A stretch of 64,000 bases of DNA from Bacteroides caecigallinarum (lineage in GTDB: Bacteria > Bacteroidota > Bacteroidia > Bacteroidales > Bacteroidaceae). The position numbers and the translations under genes were made by a program. Shown piece by piece: positions 55,920-64,000 of this stretch. Where the stretch lies: assembly GCF_016901995.1 (NCBI RefSeq), contig NZ_JACJLE010000008.1:25940-89939 (forward strand), written 5' to 3'. Numbering within the stretch: the stretch's first letter is position 1; every line of letters begins with the position of its first letter. The notes under the pieces are model-generated. The model was not told the origin of the DNA, did not search any database, and saw only the letters and a list, made by a program, of their open reading frames with translations.

Positions 55920-57829
55920 TTTATGTTATCGCATACATTTATTAATACAGAGATTTTACTACTTCCTCGGTTAAACGAGATCTTCAAGGGTACCATAGCA
56001 AAACCAGGAACCGGATTAAAGGCTCTTCCATCAGAATCAACGGGCATTAATGATAAATTACCGGATAAGACATTAATTTCCAAATCAGAACTATTACCAT
56101 TACATATCCATCTATTATTATGCAAAGATGTTTTATTTATTTTAGAAGCAATAACTGGTAATACCAGACTTACACCATCTACCGTACTTTCTGCTTCTAT
56201 TATAATATTTTCTTTATCAAATATATAAGTAATATCCACTGGTGTGACTCCTTGCGAAGGAGACTCTTGTTCGCATGTTACCAGATGAGTTTTAATTTTA
56301 AATATATGTTTATTATCTGATTTTGTATAAATAACATCAGTATCCAAATCATCCAGGTTTGAATACAGCTTCCCATCTTTTATGAATTCCAGTCGTGGAC
56401 TTCCACCAACTATATATTTACGATTTACATGCTGCATGTTAGGCGCTTCAATCATTTTATACATATTAGTAGTGGAAGCAAATATAGGTCCGAACTTTTC
56501 ATGCCACAACATTGACAACACTCCTCCCATAGGATGAGTACCTTTAACCTTATATTCAGCATCATATCCGGTAACAGTAGCTCTCCATTGTCCTTCGGAA
56601 ACAAGCCACGTTCTTATATCCTTAAAAAATTTTACCCCATATTCCTTATCTCTTGGCAAAGTTACAACTTCATTACTTATTCCCACCTTACATCCCAAAA
56701 ACGAAGTAAGGGCCTTTGAATGCCCAAAAGTGTGATGTATGCAAGGTTGAATATTCAAATCATTATAATGCAGTCCTCCAAAAAGTAATCCATTATGTGT
56801 AGCATTCCTTAAAAGTTTTATATTTCTATATATCGCCTCCATATACTCTGGATGATTTGTTGACATTAAACCATATCCACCCATAAAGCCATCACTTGTA
56901 CGTCCACCCCAATAAGTCCACTTGAAACTACGTGTACCCCAACTGTTATCCCATGCCCCATCAGGCAGCATAAACTCCAAATGTGTATTCATTGATTTCA
57001 CTATCAATTTCTCAAGTTCTTTATCACCTGACAAAAGAGCATAATATGCCATATTAGGCAAAGATTCCTCAACATTATATAACAAATCAACTGGACGGCA
57101 TCCATTCTTCGTTTCGCTTGTTATATTTGGACCTTCACCAAAAAGGAAACAATCATTTTTAGTAAAATACTGTCTTAAATCGAATGCAATTTCTTTTGCT
57201 TTATTCTTAAAATCTTCTCTTTCAAATATATCACCAAGCAAATACAAGGCATAAGTAGCGGAAGCTGAATAATTAACATTCATATTACGCATACCTTCTC
57301 GTTTGCGACTATATATAAATCTGTTATTAAGAATAAACTCACCAGAAGACTCTAAATACTTTTTCCACGTATCAAGTGTCGCTTCATCCAACAAATGACC
57401 ATGATATTTTACAGCCTCGCCAAGTGCTATTGCAAAAAAGACTGTTGTCCCATTCCAATCAGATACATTTACATCATTCATCCATGATCCATCAGGCTGA
57501 CGTACCGTTTCCATCCACTTTATTAATCGTTTTGCGGCATTCAGATATTTATCATCTCCTGTTTTATCTGCCATATACATTAAAGGAAGTACGAAATCGC
57601 CTATACGTCCATGTATTCGAGCACAAGCAGGACAAATTATGCCACCATCTAAAGTCGGATACTTTGATTCATATTGTAATGTCAATAATGTATCCACCCA
57701 TTCTTGAAGAAGAGTCTCTGCCTCAAGATTAATTTTATCTTTTGTCAGATTGCTACTTACATTATTACCGTATAAGACAAAAGATATTAACGCCATCAAT
57801 ATTACAGTTAACTGCCTTTTCATCATCAC
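55916..57829 (-). CDS. Unrecognised secreted toroid-like protein of the GAG locus
   Basis: I do not recognise this 637-residue protein. It has a signal peptide (about 22 residues), then many helices with aromatic and acidic repeats (CPACARIHGRIGDFVLPLMY near 66-85, ATYALYLLGD near 190, GAWDNSWGTRSFKWTYWGGR near 300-320), and a beta-rich C-terminal third (about 430-637). This order, alpha-toroid plus beta-sandwich, is shared by several uronate lyases and by GH88/GH105-type hydrolases. Cysteine and histidine clusters (CPACARIH, CIHHTFGH) could bind metal. It is sandwiched between the KdgF-like and mutarotase genes in one transcript, so a role in processing an uronate-containing sugar is likely. 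Confidence 0.6.
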   Translation of the reverse strand: MMMKRQLTVILMALISFVLYGNNVSSNLTKDKINLEAETLLQEWVDTLLTLQYESKYPTLDGGIICPACARIHGRIGDFVLPLMYMADKTGDDKYLNAAKRLIKWMETVRQPDGSWMNDVNVSDWNGTTVFFAIALGEAVKYHGHLLDEATLDTWKKYLESSGEFILNNRFIYSRKREGMRNMNVNYSASATYALYLLGDIFEREDFKNKAKEIAFDLRQYFTKNDCFLFGEGPNITSETKNGCRPVDLLYNVEESLPNMAYYALLSGDKELEKLIVKSMNTHLEFMLPDGAWDNSWGTRSFKWTYWGGRTSDGFMGGYGLMSTNHPEYMEAIYRNIKLLRNATHNGLLFGGLHYNDLNIQPCIHHTFGHSKALTSFLGCKVGISNEVVTLPRDKEYGVKFFKDIRTWLVSEGQWRATVTGYDAEYKVKGTHPMGGVLSMLWHEKFGPIFASTTNMYKMIEAPNMQHVNRKYIVGGSPRLEFIKDGKLYSNLDDLDTDVIYTKSDNKHIFKIKTHLVTCEQESPSQGVTPVDITYIFDKENIIIEAESTVDGVSLVLPVIASKINKTSLHNNRWICNGNSSDLEINVLSGNLSLMPVDSDGRAFNPVPGFAMVPLKISFNRGSSKISVLINVCDNIK

Positions 57830-57847
57830 GAAAACATAAACCGTTTT

Positions 57848-58294
57848 TTATTTAAGGAAATCAGCTCTCATAGGAGAAAAACAATCTATAAGTATTCCTG
57901 GTTCAAGACATACACATCCATGTACCGCATCAGGCTCGATATATATACCATCGCCCGCTGACACAATTTTTTTCTTACCTTCTATATCGAATTCAAATTT
58001 ACCACTTGCTACATAAGTAGTTTGTGTATGATAATGTGCATGTGGTGTTCCTACAGCTCCCTTTTCAAATTTAACCTTAACCAGCATAACCTGACCATCA
58101 TAGCCCATAATCTTACGTGTAACACCTTCTCCAGCAGGTTCCCATTCTTTATCCTTATCCAGAATATAATCGACACTTCTTGTCTTTTTTATTGTACTAT
58201 TCTTCATATCACTACCATTGTTTACATTTTCGACCGCGGAAAAACACACCATTGGCAATATTGTTGCCATTAAACAAACAAATAACTTTTTCAT
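57848..58294 (-). CDS. kdgF: KdgF-like cupin with signal peptide
   Basis: The 148-residue protein looks like KdgF, which converts 4,5-unsaturated monouronates to the linear ketouronate. It has a WEPAGEGVTRKIMGYDGQVMLVKV start, the cupin metal residues in PHAHYHTQTTYV (three histidines) and later HGCV, and the FSPMRADFL end common in KdgF. An N-terminal signal peptide (MKKLFVCLMATILPMVCFSA) is present, so it acts in the periplasm. It is the first gene of a unit with the 637-residue protein and the mutarotase, 18 bases apart. It would handle the product of GH88 or lyase action. Confidence 0.8.
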   Translation of the reverse strand: MKKLFVCLMATILPMVCFSAVENVNNGSDMKNSTIKKTRSVDYILDKDKEWEPAGEGVTRKIMGYDGQVMLVKVKFEKGAVGTPHAHYHTQTTYVASGKFEFDIEGKKKIVSAGDGIYIEPDAVHGCVCLEPGILIDCFSPMRADFLK

Positions 58295-58350
58295 TTTCTA
58301 TTAGAATTATAATATTAAAATATCAAACCTTTATATATTGAATATATAGT

Positions 58351-61300
58351 TTATTTCTGTTGTTTTATATATTCAGTAGGAAGGCACCCAATATATTTCT
58401 TAAAGCTGGTAGCAAAATATGATGGTGTACTAAAACCTACCATTGTACTTATCTCTGCAATATTATATCGTCCTTCCTTAAGCAAACGACATGCTTCAGA
58501 AAATCTTATTTTCTTTATAAATTCAATAGCAGACTCTCCTGTTATGGCTTTCAGTTTTAAATGCAAATTAGAGCGACTCATATTCATCTGACTTGCAAAG
58601 TCTTCTGTAGAAAAGCTCGAATTATCCATATTATTCTTAACTATTTCAACAGCCCGTTTCAATATCTCTTCATCCAAAGCATTAAAAGTTATTTTCTCAG
58701 GTTCAACATTTAATTCCTTAGAATAATGTTCTAACATACGACGACGAGTCCGCATAGTATTTTGAATTTTGGCTATCAGTAAAGACAATGAGAATGGTTT
58801 TGATATATAATCATCAGCCCCTATTGCCATAGCCTCTTTTTGATCAGATAATTCTGTTTTTGCAGATAATATTATTACAGGTATGTGACTTGTGGAAATA
58901 TTTTGTTTTATAGCCTTACAAAACTTAACTCCATCCATAACAGGCATCATAACATCAGTAATAACCATATCAACCTCATTGTTTTTCATAACATCAAGTG
59001 CTACTTCTCCATTTTCCGCTTGCAATGTATTAAAGACTTTTGACAATCCAGATTTAAGATATTGTCTAACCTCTTCATTATCTTCTACTATAAGAATTGT
59101 ACCTCTTACAGAACATTCCTTATTATTATCTATAACAGGCTGATCCATTTCTGAATCTATAAAAAACATATCTCTAGTATTAGTAAAATGCGATGATTGA
59201 TCTGAATCATAAATATTTTCCGCCATTTCAGTATCAGAATAAACAGATTTATCTTGAGGTAAAAAAATAGAGAAAGAACTTCCTTTACCTGGTTCACTTT
59301 CCAACTCTATTCTACCATGGTGCAACTCTACTAATCTTTGTACCAAAGACAAACCTATTCCACTTCCCATGTATTCAGAATCAAGCTGGACAAAACGTTC
59401 AAATATTTTTTTATGCTTGTTAACAGGTATTCCTATACCCGTATCATCAACTTGAAGCACTAGAAAACCATCTTTCAATGAAAGTTTAACAGTAATACTA
59501 CCTTCATTTGTATATTTGAATGAATTTGACAATAGATTATTCATTATTATTTCCACGTATTTCTCATCAGCTAAAACATCCACACCTTCCAAATCAGAAA
59601 TAAAATTATAGACTAAAGACTTGTGTTTTGCTAATTTCTCATAAAAAGAAAAGCAATCTTTAACGGTAGAATATATCTCATTTCTTGATACTCTTAATTT
59701 AAAGACACCAAGTTCTGCTCTACGATAATCCATTAATTGATTGACAAGATGTAACAATCTATTAGTATTTCTTTCAACAAAACCTAGTTGTTCTTTCATC
59801 CATTTATCCGTAGTATGAGTTTTCATTTCTTGTACAGGCGCCATGATTAACGTAAGAGGTGTACGTAACTCATGAGAAATATTAATAAAGAAACGTTGTT
59901 TCATTTGATTAATTTCTTCCTGATGTACCTTCTCATTATGCTCAATAGTAATTCTATTTTCCATCTGCTTTTTTACCCAGAAATAACGGAATATAAGTAA
60001 AATAGCTACACATATACCAATTATCATAATTAGTATTGCCCACCATGTCTCATACCATACAGGTAAAATCTTGATATCAAGAGTTGTTGTTTTCTTACTC
60101 CACTTTCCGTCATTATTAGCAGCACGTACTTTAAAACAATAATCACCATGCGGAATATTAGTATATGAAACGCTACGACTATCATTTACAACAGTCCATT
60201 CATCATCATAGCCTTCCAATTTATAAGAAAAAGTATTATGCTGAGCAGAAAGATAGTTAGATACAACAAACTTCAAAGTAAACGACCTTTGAGAATGATC
60301 AAGAACTATATTTTTAGTATCAGATATATGTTTCTTCAAAATACCAGTATTATCACCCGGTCTAACTTCATTCTCATACAAAAGTAGCTTCGTAATTATA
60401 GGCTGAGGAGAATATGGATTATCAATCAAAAGCTCTGGCTTGAATGTTGTAATACCATTTATTCCACCAAAATATAATTGTCCATCCATAGTCTTACAAG
60501 ATGAATAATTATTAAACTGATTACTTTGTAAACCATCATTAATTGTAAAGTTTCTAAACTTATGATTTACAGCATTATAACAACTTAATCCTTTATTTGT
60601 ACTAACCCAAATATTATTAAAAGAGTCCTCTTCTATACCATATATTACATTATTAGGCAGACCATCATCAACAGTCAAATGCACCAACTCCCCAGTTTTA
60701 TCATTCACATAATATAATCCTATACGCGTAGCAAACCATATACACCCATCAACACTTTGATAAATACACTGTACTGTTTTTAAATCTTTTACACCTTTTA
60801 TTTTAAATAAATCTTTTTCTAACTTATTATTTTCTGTCTTATATTTAACAACTCCATCATTAGTTGCCACTAAAAGAGAATTTTGTGAGTCTATAAACAT
60901 AGCATAAATTGATTTACCCATTACTGCTACATCATTTTCCTGCACAAAACGACAAGTATTCATATCATACCAATACAAACCATTCAATGTACCTAACCAC
61001 AAACTATTATTACTACGCGGTAATATGACATAAATACTATTTGCTGCAGAATTATCATCACAAACAGACAAATGTTTTATCATACCAGAACGTCTATTCA
61101 CAACTTTCATTCCCCCTGCATGTGTTCCTACGTAAACATTATCAGTAGATTTATCTATATATATAGATTTAACATTATTAGACTCATGTGGCCTACCTTT
61201 ATTCTCAGTATTAAAAAAATAATATTGGAAACTATTATCTAATGGATTATATCTATTCAATCCACCATCATTTGTACCAATCCACAACATTGAATGCTCA

Positions 61301-62397
61301 TCTTCTACTATACAACTAACAACGTTATCGCTAAGAGAATTTTTATAAGGTTCATGTTTTATATTCCGAAATCTATTTTTTAAAGGATGGTAATAATTAA
61401 GTCCTCCAAAAAAAGTCCCAAGCCACATTCCTCCCTGATTATCTTTATATATACACCTAACCGATGGCTGACTCAAACTACCATTATCTGTAGGATTACT
61501 AGTAAATCTTTTAAATGTATTGCTAGACTTACTATATATATTAAGATCATTAAAAGTACCAATCCATAATCTTCCATTAGAATCCTTTGATAACGAACGG
61601 ACATAATCAGAACTTATACTACCTTCAACTGCAGAATGACGATATATAACTTTTTCACCTGTTCGTATATCAATTACTATAAGACCCTTACCTTCAGTTC
61701 CGACCCATAATTCATTGAAGTTCATAAGAAGCATAGTCTGTATCTGTACTTTATACCCTATCTCATATTGTGCCAACATAGTAAATCTTCCTTTATCATA
61801 AGAACAGGCATATATTTGCCCATTCATACAACCAAAGTATATTATATCATTAATTTTATATATGGAAGAAACACTAATAGATGTCAGTTCAGTAGGTAAT
61901 AAATCATCAACAAATGCTGACAATGAAGTATCTAATATATATAGTTTGTTTCCAAAATTTATTATATACAATTCATCTGAAACTTCAATAATGTCTGTTA
62001 CTACTATTTCGCTTATACTATCAATTATATAATTTTTAAAACAATCTAATTCTCTATTATAAAAAGAGACTCCTTTATTTGTTCCTACTATAATTCTACC
62101 TTTACTATCTGTTACAACACATTTTGATATGTTACCAGCTATAGATGTTGAATCATTATCTTTGTGACGATATACAGTAAAATCATAACCATCATACTTA
62201 TTAACCCCATCATATGTAGAAAACCACATATTATCTTCCATATCTTGAGTTATAGAAAATACCGTACTCTGAGAAAGGCCTTGATTTATAGATATATGAG
62301 AGAATGTTATAGTTTCTATCTTATATGCCATAACATCTTCATATATTATACCAACAAAGAAAAAAAGTAATGTAATAAAATATCTAGGAAGTTTCAT
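58351..62397 (-). CDS. Hybrid two-component system regulator (HTCS)
   Basis: This 1348-residue protein joins a sensor and a response regulator in one chain and controls the polysaccharide locus. It has a signal peptide, a periplasmic region of two beta-propellers (SHISINQGLSQSTV start, then many LWIGT repeats to about residue 690), a Y_Y_Y domain (YKLEGYDDEW, about 735), a membrane segment (about 790-812), a histidine kinase with phospho-acceptor His842 in NISHELRTPLT, HATPase motifs, a receiver with Asp1148 in DMVITDVMMPVMDG, and an AraC-type helix-turn-helix (about 1245-1348). The ligand is probably an unsaturated heparan or chondroitin disaccharide, inferred from context. Confidence 0.95.
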   Translation of the reverse strand: MKLPRYFITLLFFFVGIIYEDVMAYKIETITFSHISINQGLSQSTVFSITQDMEDNMWFSTYDGVNKYDGYDFTVYRHKDNDSTSIAGNISKCVVTDSKGRIIVGTNKGVSFYNRELDCFKNYIIDSISEIVVTDIIEVSDELYIINFGNKLYILDTSLSAFVDDLLPTELTSISVSSIYKINDIIYFGCMNGQIYACSYDKGRFTMLAQYEIGYKVQIQTMLLMNFNELWVGTEGKGLIVIDIRTGEKVIYRHSAVEGSISSDYVRSLSKDSNGRLWIGTFNDLNIYSKSSNTFKRFTSNPTDNGSLSQPSVRCIYKDNQGGMWLGTFFGGLNYYHPLKNRFRNIKHEPYKNSLSDNVVSCIVEDEHSMLWIGTNDGGLNRYNPLDNSFQYYFFNTENKGRPHESNNVKSIYIDKSTDNVYVGTHAGGMKVVNRRSGMIKHLSVCDDNSAANSIYVILPRSNNSLWLGTLNGLYWYDMNTCRFVQENDVAVMGKSIYAMFIDSQNSLLVATNDGVVKYKTENNKLEKDLFKIKGVKDLKTVQCIYQSVDGCIWFATRIGLYYVNDKTGELVHLTVDDGLPNNVIYGIEEDSFNNIWVSTNKGLSCYNAVNHKFRNFTINDGLQSNQFNNYSSCKTMDGQLYFGGINGITTFKPELLIDNPYSPQPIITKLLLYENEVRPGDNTGILKKHISDTKNIVLDHSQRSFTLKFVVSNYLSAQHNTFSYKLEGYDDEWTVVNDSRSVSYTNIPHGDYCFKVRAANNDGKWSKKTTTLDIKILPVWYETWWAILIMIIGICVAILLIFRYFWVKKQMENRITIEHNEKVHQEEINQMKQRFFINISHELRTPLTLIMAPVQEMKTHTTDKWMKEQLGFVERNTNRLLHLVNQLMDYRRAELGVFKLRVSRNEIYSTVKDCFSFYEKLAKHKSLVYNFISDLEGVDVLADEKYVEIIMNNLLSNSFKYTNEGSITVKLSLKDGFLVLQVDDTGIGIPVNKHKKIFERFVQLDSEYMGSGIGLSLVQRLVELHHGRIELESEPGKGSSFSIFLPQDKSVYSDTEMAENIYDSDQSSHFTNTRDMFFIDSEMDQPVIDNNKECSVRGTILIVEDNEEVRQYLKSGLSKVFNTLQAENGEVALDVMKNNEVDMVITDVMMPVMDGVKFCKAIKQNISTSHIPVIILSAKTELSDQKEAMAIGADDYISKPFSLSLLIAKIQNTMRTRRRMLEHYSKELNVEPEKITFNALDEEILKRAVEIVKNNMDNSSFSTEDFASQMNMSRSNLHLKLKAITGESAIEFIKKIRFSEACRLLKEGRYNIAEISTMVGFSTPSYFATSFKKYIGCLPTEYIKQQK

Positions 62398-62459
62398 AAT
62401 ATGTCACATATAAAATTCATTATCACAAAAGCCTGGTATTATTTTACTAGAAATAAAAA

Positions 62460-62669
62460 CTATAGTCGCTCTTTAGAGTTATTATCAATTTTATCGTCTT
62501 TCAAAGAATCCTCAATACCGTTTAATCCGTCTTTAAAACTTTTTACTCCTTTACCTAACCCCCTCATTAATTCAGGGATTCTCTTTCCTCCAAAAAATAA
62601 CAATACTATTAAAGCTATAAAAAGAAGTTCTTGGGCTCCAATACCCAACAATAAAAGTGTACAGCACAT
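62460..62669 (-). CDS. tatA: Orphan TatA/TatE-type twin-arginine translocase subunit
   Basis: The 69-residue protein has the TatA build: one N-terminal membrane helix (GIGAQELLFIALIVLLFFGG), the hinge GGKRIPELMRGLGKGVKSFKDGL and an amphipathic helix, then a short acidic/lysine tail. TatA forms the pore that moves folded proteins across the inner membrane with TatC. tatC is not in the window. The gene lies between the HTCS and heparinase I genes, with its own promoter at 62691-62723. The DUF3604 protein of this locus carries an RR-type lipoprotein signal and is a possible client. Confidence 0.88.
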   Translation of the reverse strand: MCCTLLLLGIGAQELLFIALIVLLFFGGKRIPELMRGLGKGVKSFKDGLNGIEDSLKDDKIDNNSKERL

Positions 62670-62690
62670 AATTATTAATTTTTATTAGTA

Positions 62691-62723
62691 CAAAAATAAT
62701 ATTTTATTTCAAAAAAAAACAAA
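62691..62723 (-). promoter_or_regulatory. Promoter of the orphan tatA gene
   Basis: Minus-strand TTTG at 62723-62720 and TATTTTTG at 62698-62691 are 21 bases apart, close to the bacteroidal TTTG-N19-TAnnTTTG. The -7 box lies 22 bases ahead of the tatA start, so transcription could begin just before the gene. Confidence 0.5.
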
Positions 62724-62763
62724 TAGCCTATTTTAAGCTTTTAATACAGCGTTTTATCTCATC

Positions 62764-63900
62764 TCATTTAATTCGTTCTTCCATGTACCCTGCTAAATTA
62801 TATTTTACCGGTACATTACTACTTCCTACACGATATATTCCAAACTTAAAATAATAACCATAATCATCATTACGACCTATTTCTATTGTCTCATTATCTA
62901 CAATATGTTTTCTATTCCCATCATAACTCATAAAAACATCAAGTTTACCAGGTGATAATATTTTATTATATCCAGCCATATATTTAGACCACTGTACAGT
63001 AACATCAAATGTTACCCATTTTTCTTTTGGAAAATCATCAAAAAGCATTTTATACGCAATTACAGAAGATTTAAATCCTTTCCTTTTAGGTTTTAGGATT
63101 TCACACTCATCAGGATTTGAATTACATCGCACTGTTTTATCAGATAACCACTGTGCATCTGAGTTTGCTTTTATATAAAAATACCCATTACTAAATCCAA
63201 ACGCCATTGGGGGATATCCACCTTGTTCAACAATCCACCCATTGGGCTTTTTATCCCTTTTATATACTATTCTACCTTTAGAATTTTTTATTACAATCTT
63301 ATCATAAGCGACATCTTTCTTAAAAATCATGCGATTCTCCAATTTTAGAAACTCACTGTCACTTAATTGCATTACATTCCCATTAGGATCAGACACTAAA
63401 GTGCGGGAAGGCATTCCATGCCATTGGGCAAATATTGTAGAGACATTAGAACTTAAATCTGAAGGTACATATATTGAAAATCTATATTTCATACATGACC
63501 CTTGAGCACAGGAGCCTTTACCGTGATGATAAACAGTCTTCATCCTGGAAGCTTTTTCATATTCATCTGGTATACTTTCCTCAAAATCAGATGATAAAGC
63601 ATAACAATATGCCATTTCAACCCTGCCCTTTGTACTTCCTTCAGAATATCCAGACAAGGTATTATCATCTTTTTTCAATTCAAAACGATAAGATGGCTTT
63701 CCATCGAATTTTACATCATAATCATACTGTATAGCATAGTCTTTCTTCAACCCGACACAAACCCATTCTCCGTCAACAATTTGATTTAGTCTTGCAGAAT
63801 CAGATTGTATGTTTACTCTTTCCATTATCGGAATTCTATTCTGAGAAAAACCACAATTTCCAGAAAAGATAGAAAACAATAATATCAAAATTTTTTTCAT
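62764..63900 (-). CDS. hepA: Heparinase I (PL13)
   Basis: The 378-residue enzyme cleaves heparin at highly sulfated iduronate linkages by beta-elimination. It has a signal peptide (about 19 residues). The catalytic pieces known for this family are present: Cys131/Cys136 in GKGSCAQGSCMKYRF, His161 in AQWHGMPSRTL, and Tyr356 in YFKFGIYRVGSS, near Tyr357 of Pedobacter heparinus HepA. The 378-residue length equals my memory of the B. thetaiotaomicron heparinase I BT4662. It is divergent from nothing in the window and its upstream sequence carries a hairpin. Confidence 0.93.
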   Translation of the reverse strand: MKKILILLFSIFSGNCGFSQNRIPIMERVNIQSDSARLNQIVDGEWVCVGLKKDYAIQYDYDVKFDGKPSYRFELKKDDNTLSGYSEGSTKGRVEMAYCYALSSDFEESIPDEYEKASRMKTVYHHGKGSCAQGSCMKYRFSIYVPSDLSSNVSTIFAQWHGMPSRTLVSDPNGNVMQLSDSEFLKLENRMIFKKDVAYDKIVIKNSKGRIVYKRDKKPNGWIVEQGGYPPMAFGFSNGYFYIKANSDAQWLSDKTVRCNSNPDECEILKPKRKGFKSSVIAYKMLFDDFPKEKWVTFDVTVQWSKYMAGYNKILSPGKLDVFMSYDGNRKHIVDNETIEIGRNDDYGYYFKFGIYRVGSSNVPVKYNLAGYMEERIK

Positions 63901-63915
63901 ACGTAAATATTAAGC

Positions 63916-63936
63916 GTCCTACACATAGAGTAGGAC
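63916..63936 (-). promoter_or_regulatory. Hairpin in the heparinase I leader
   Basis: GTCCTAC (63916-63922) pairs perfectly with GTAGGAC (63930-63936) around a 7-base loop, 16-36 bases ahead of the start codon on the minus strand. It could be a regulator binding site (the HTCS dimer would prefer repeats) or an mRNA structure. No -7 box was recognised nearby. Confidence 0.4.
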
Positions 63937-64000
63937 AGGTTTATACTAAAATTGATATAAAACCGAGTGTTTTGACAAAAGAAAGATTAGCACTCATGAA

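Noticed and set aside
1..64000. Transposase, integrase, phage or rRNA genes
   Set aside because: None of the reading frames or sequence stretches showed recognisable signatures of these.

Overview
The window looks like a chromosomal segment of a gut Bacteroidales bacterium, most likely Bacteroides or Phocaeicola. The support is AT-rich DNA, -7 boxes of the TAnnTTTG type, SusC/SusD pairs, a one-protein hybrid two-component regulator, FimA/Mfa-like lipoproteins, and the bacteroidal versions of pckA, ribF and mnmA. The species cannot be named from this sequence alone. All calls rest on reading motifs and architectures; no database search was run.

Positions 1-1507: the tail of an MFS transporter, a frameshifted GNAT acetyltransferase, a decayed second copy of the MFS tail, a small repeat cluster, and a tRNA with anticodon CAT. 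Positions 1847-7984 (+): a PMCA-type calcium ATPase, a HAD phosphatase, RibF, and a DEAD-box RNA helicase, ending in a shared terminator. Positions 8046-15537 (-): a DUF389 membrane protein, a polysaccharide flippase, RuvB, a stand-alone sulfatase and PEP carboxykinase. Positions 15919-21647 (-): a complete RND efflux operon (membrane fusion lipoprotein, inner-membrane pump, outer-membrane factor), with a divergent AraC-type regulator at 21906. An MnmA-type tRNA thiolase follows, behind a leader that carries its own promoter and a strong terminator.

Positions 24166-30503 (-): three large surface lipoproteins in one run. The first joins a fimbrillin-like N-terminal part to a metzincin-type zinc motif. 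The other two are tandem paralogues with a Trp/Gly-rich C-terminal domain.

Positions 30863 to the right edge: a large polysaccharide utilization locus for glycosaminoglycans. It encodes heparinase I (PL13), heparinase II (PL21) and heparinase III (PL12) homologues, a chondroitinase-like PL8 lyase, a GH88 unsaturated glucuronyl hydrolase, a GH95 enzyme, two serine-type sulfatases, SusC/SusD, a periplasmic KdgF-like cupin, a lipoprotein mutarotase, an unrecognised toroid-like 637-residue protein, a PHP/DUF3604 protein with a Tat-type signal, an orphan TatA, an ROK kinase, an FucP-like MFS permease and the controlling HTCS regulator. The likely flow is surface capture (SusCD), lyase cleavage and desulfation, GH88 cleavage of unsaturated disaccharides, KdgF conversion of the unsaturated uronate, then uptake by the permease and phosphorylation by the kinase. 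The co-occurrence of PL8 and GH95 with the full heparinase set, the TatA/Tat-substrate pair, and the 637-residue protein are its most unusual points.
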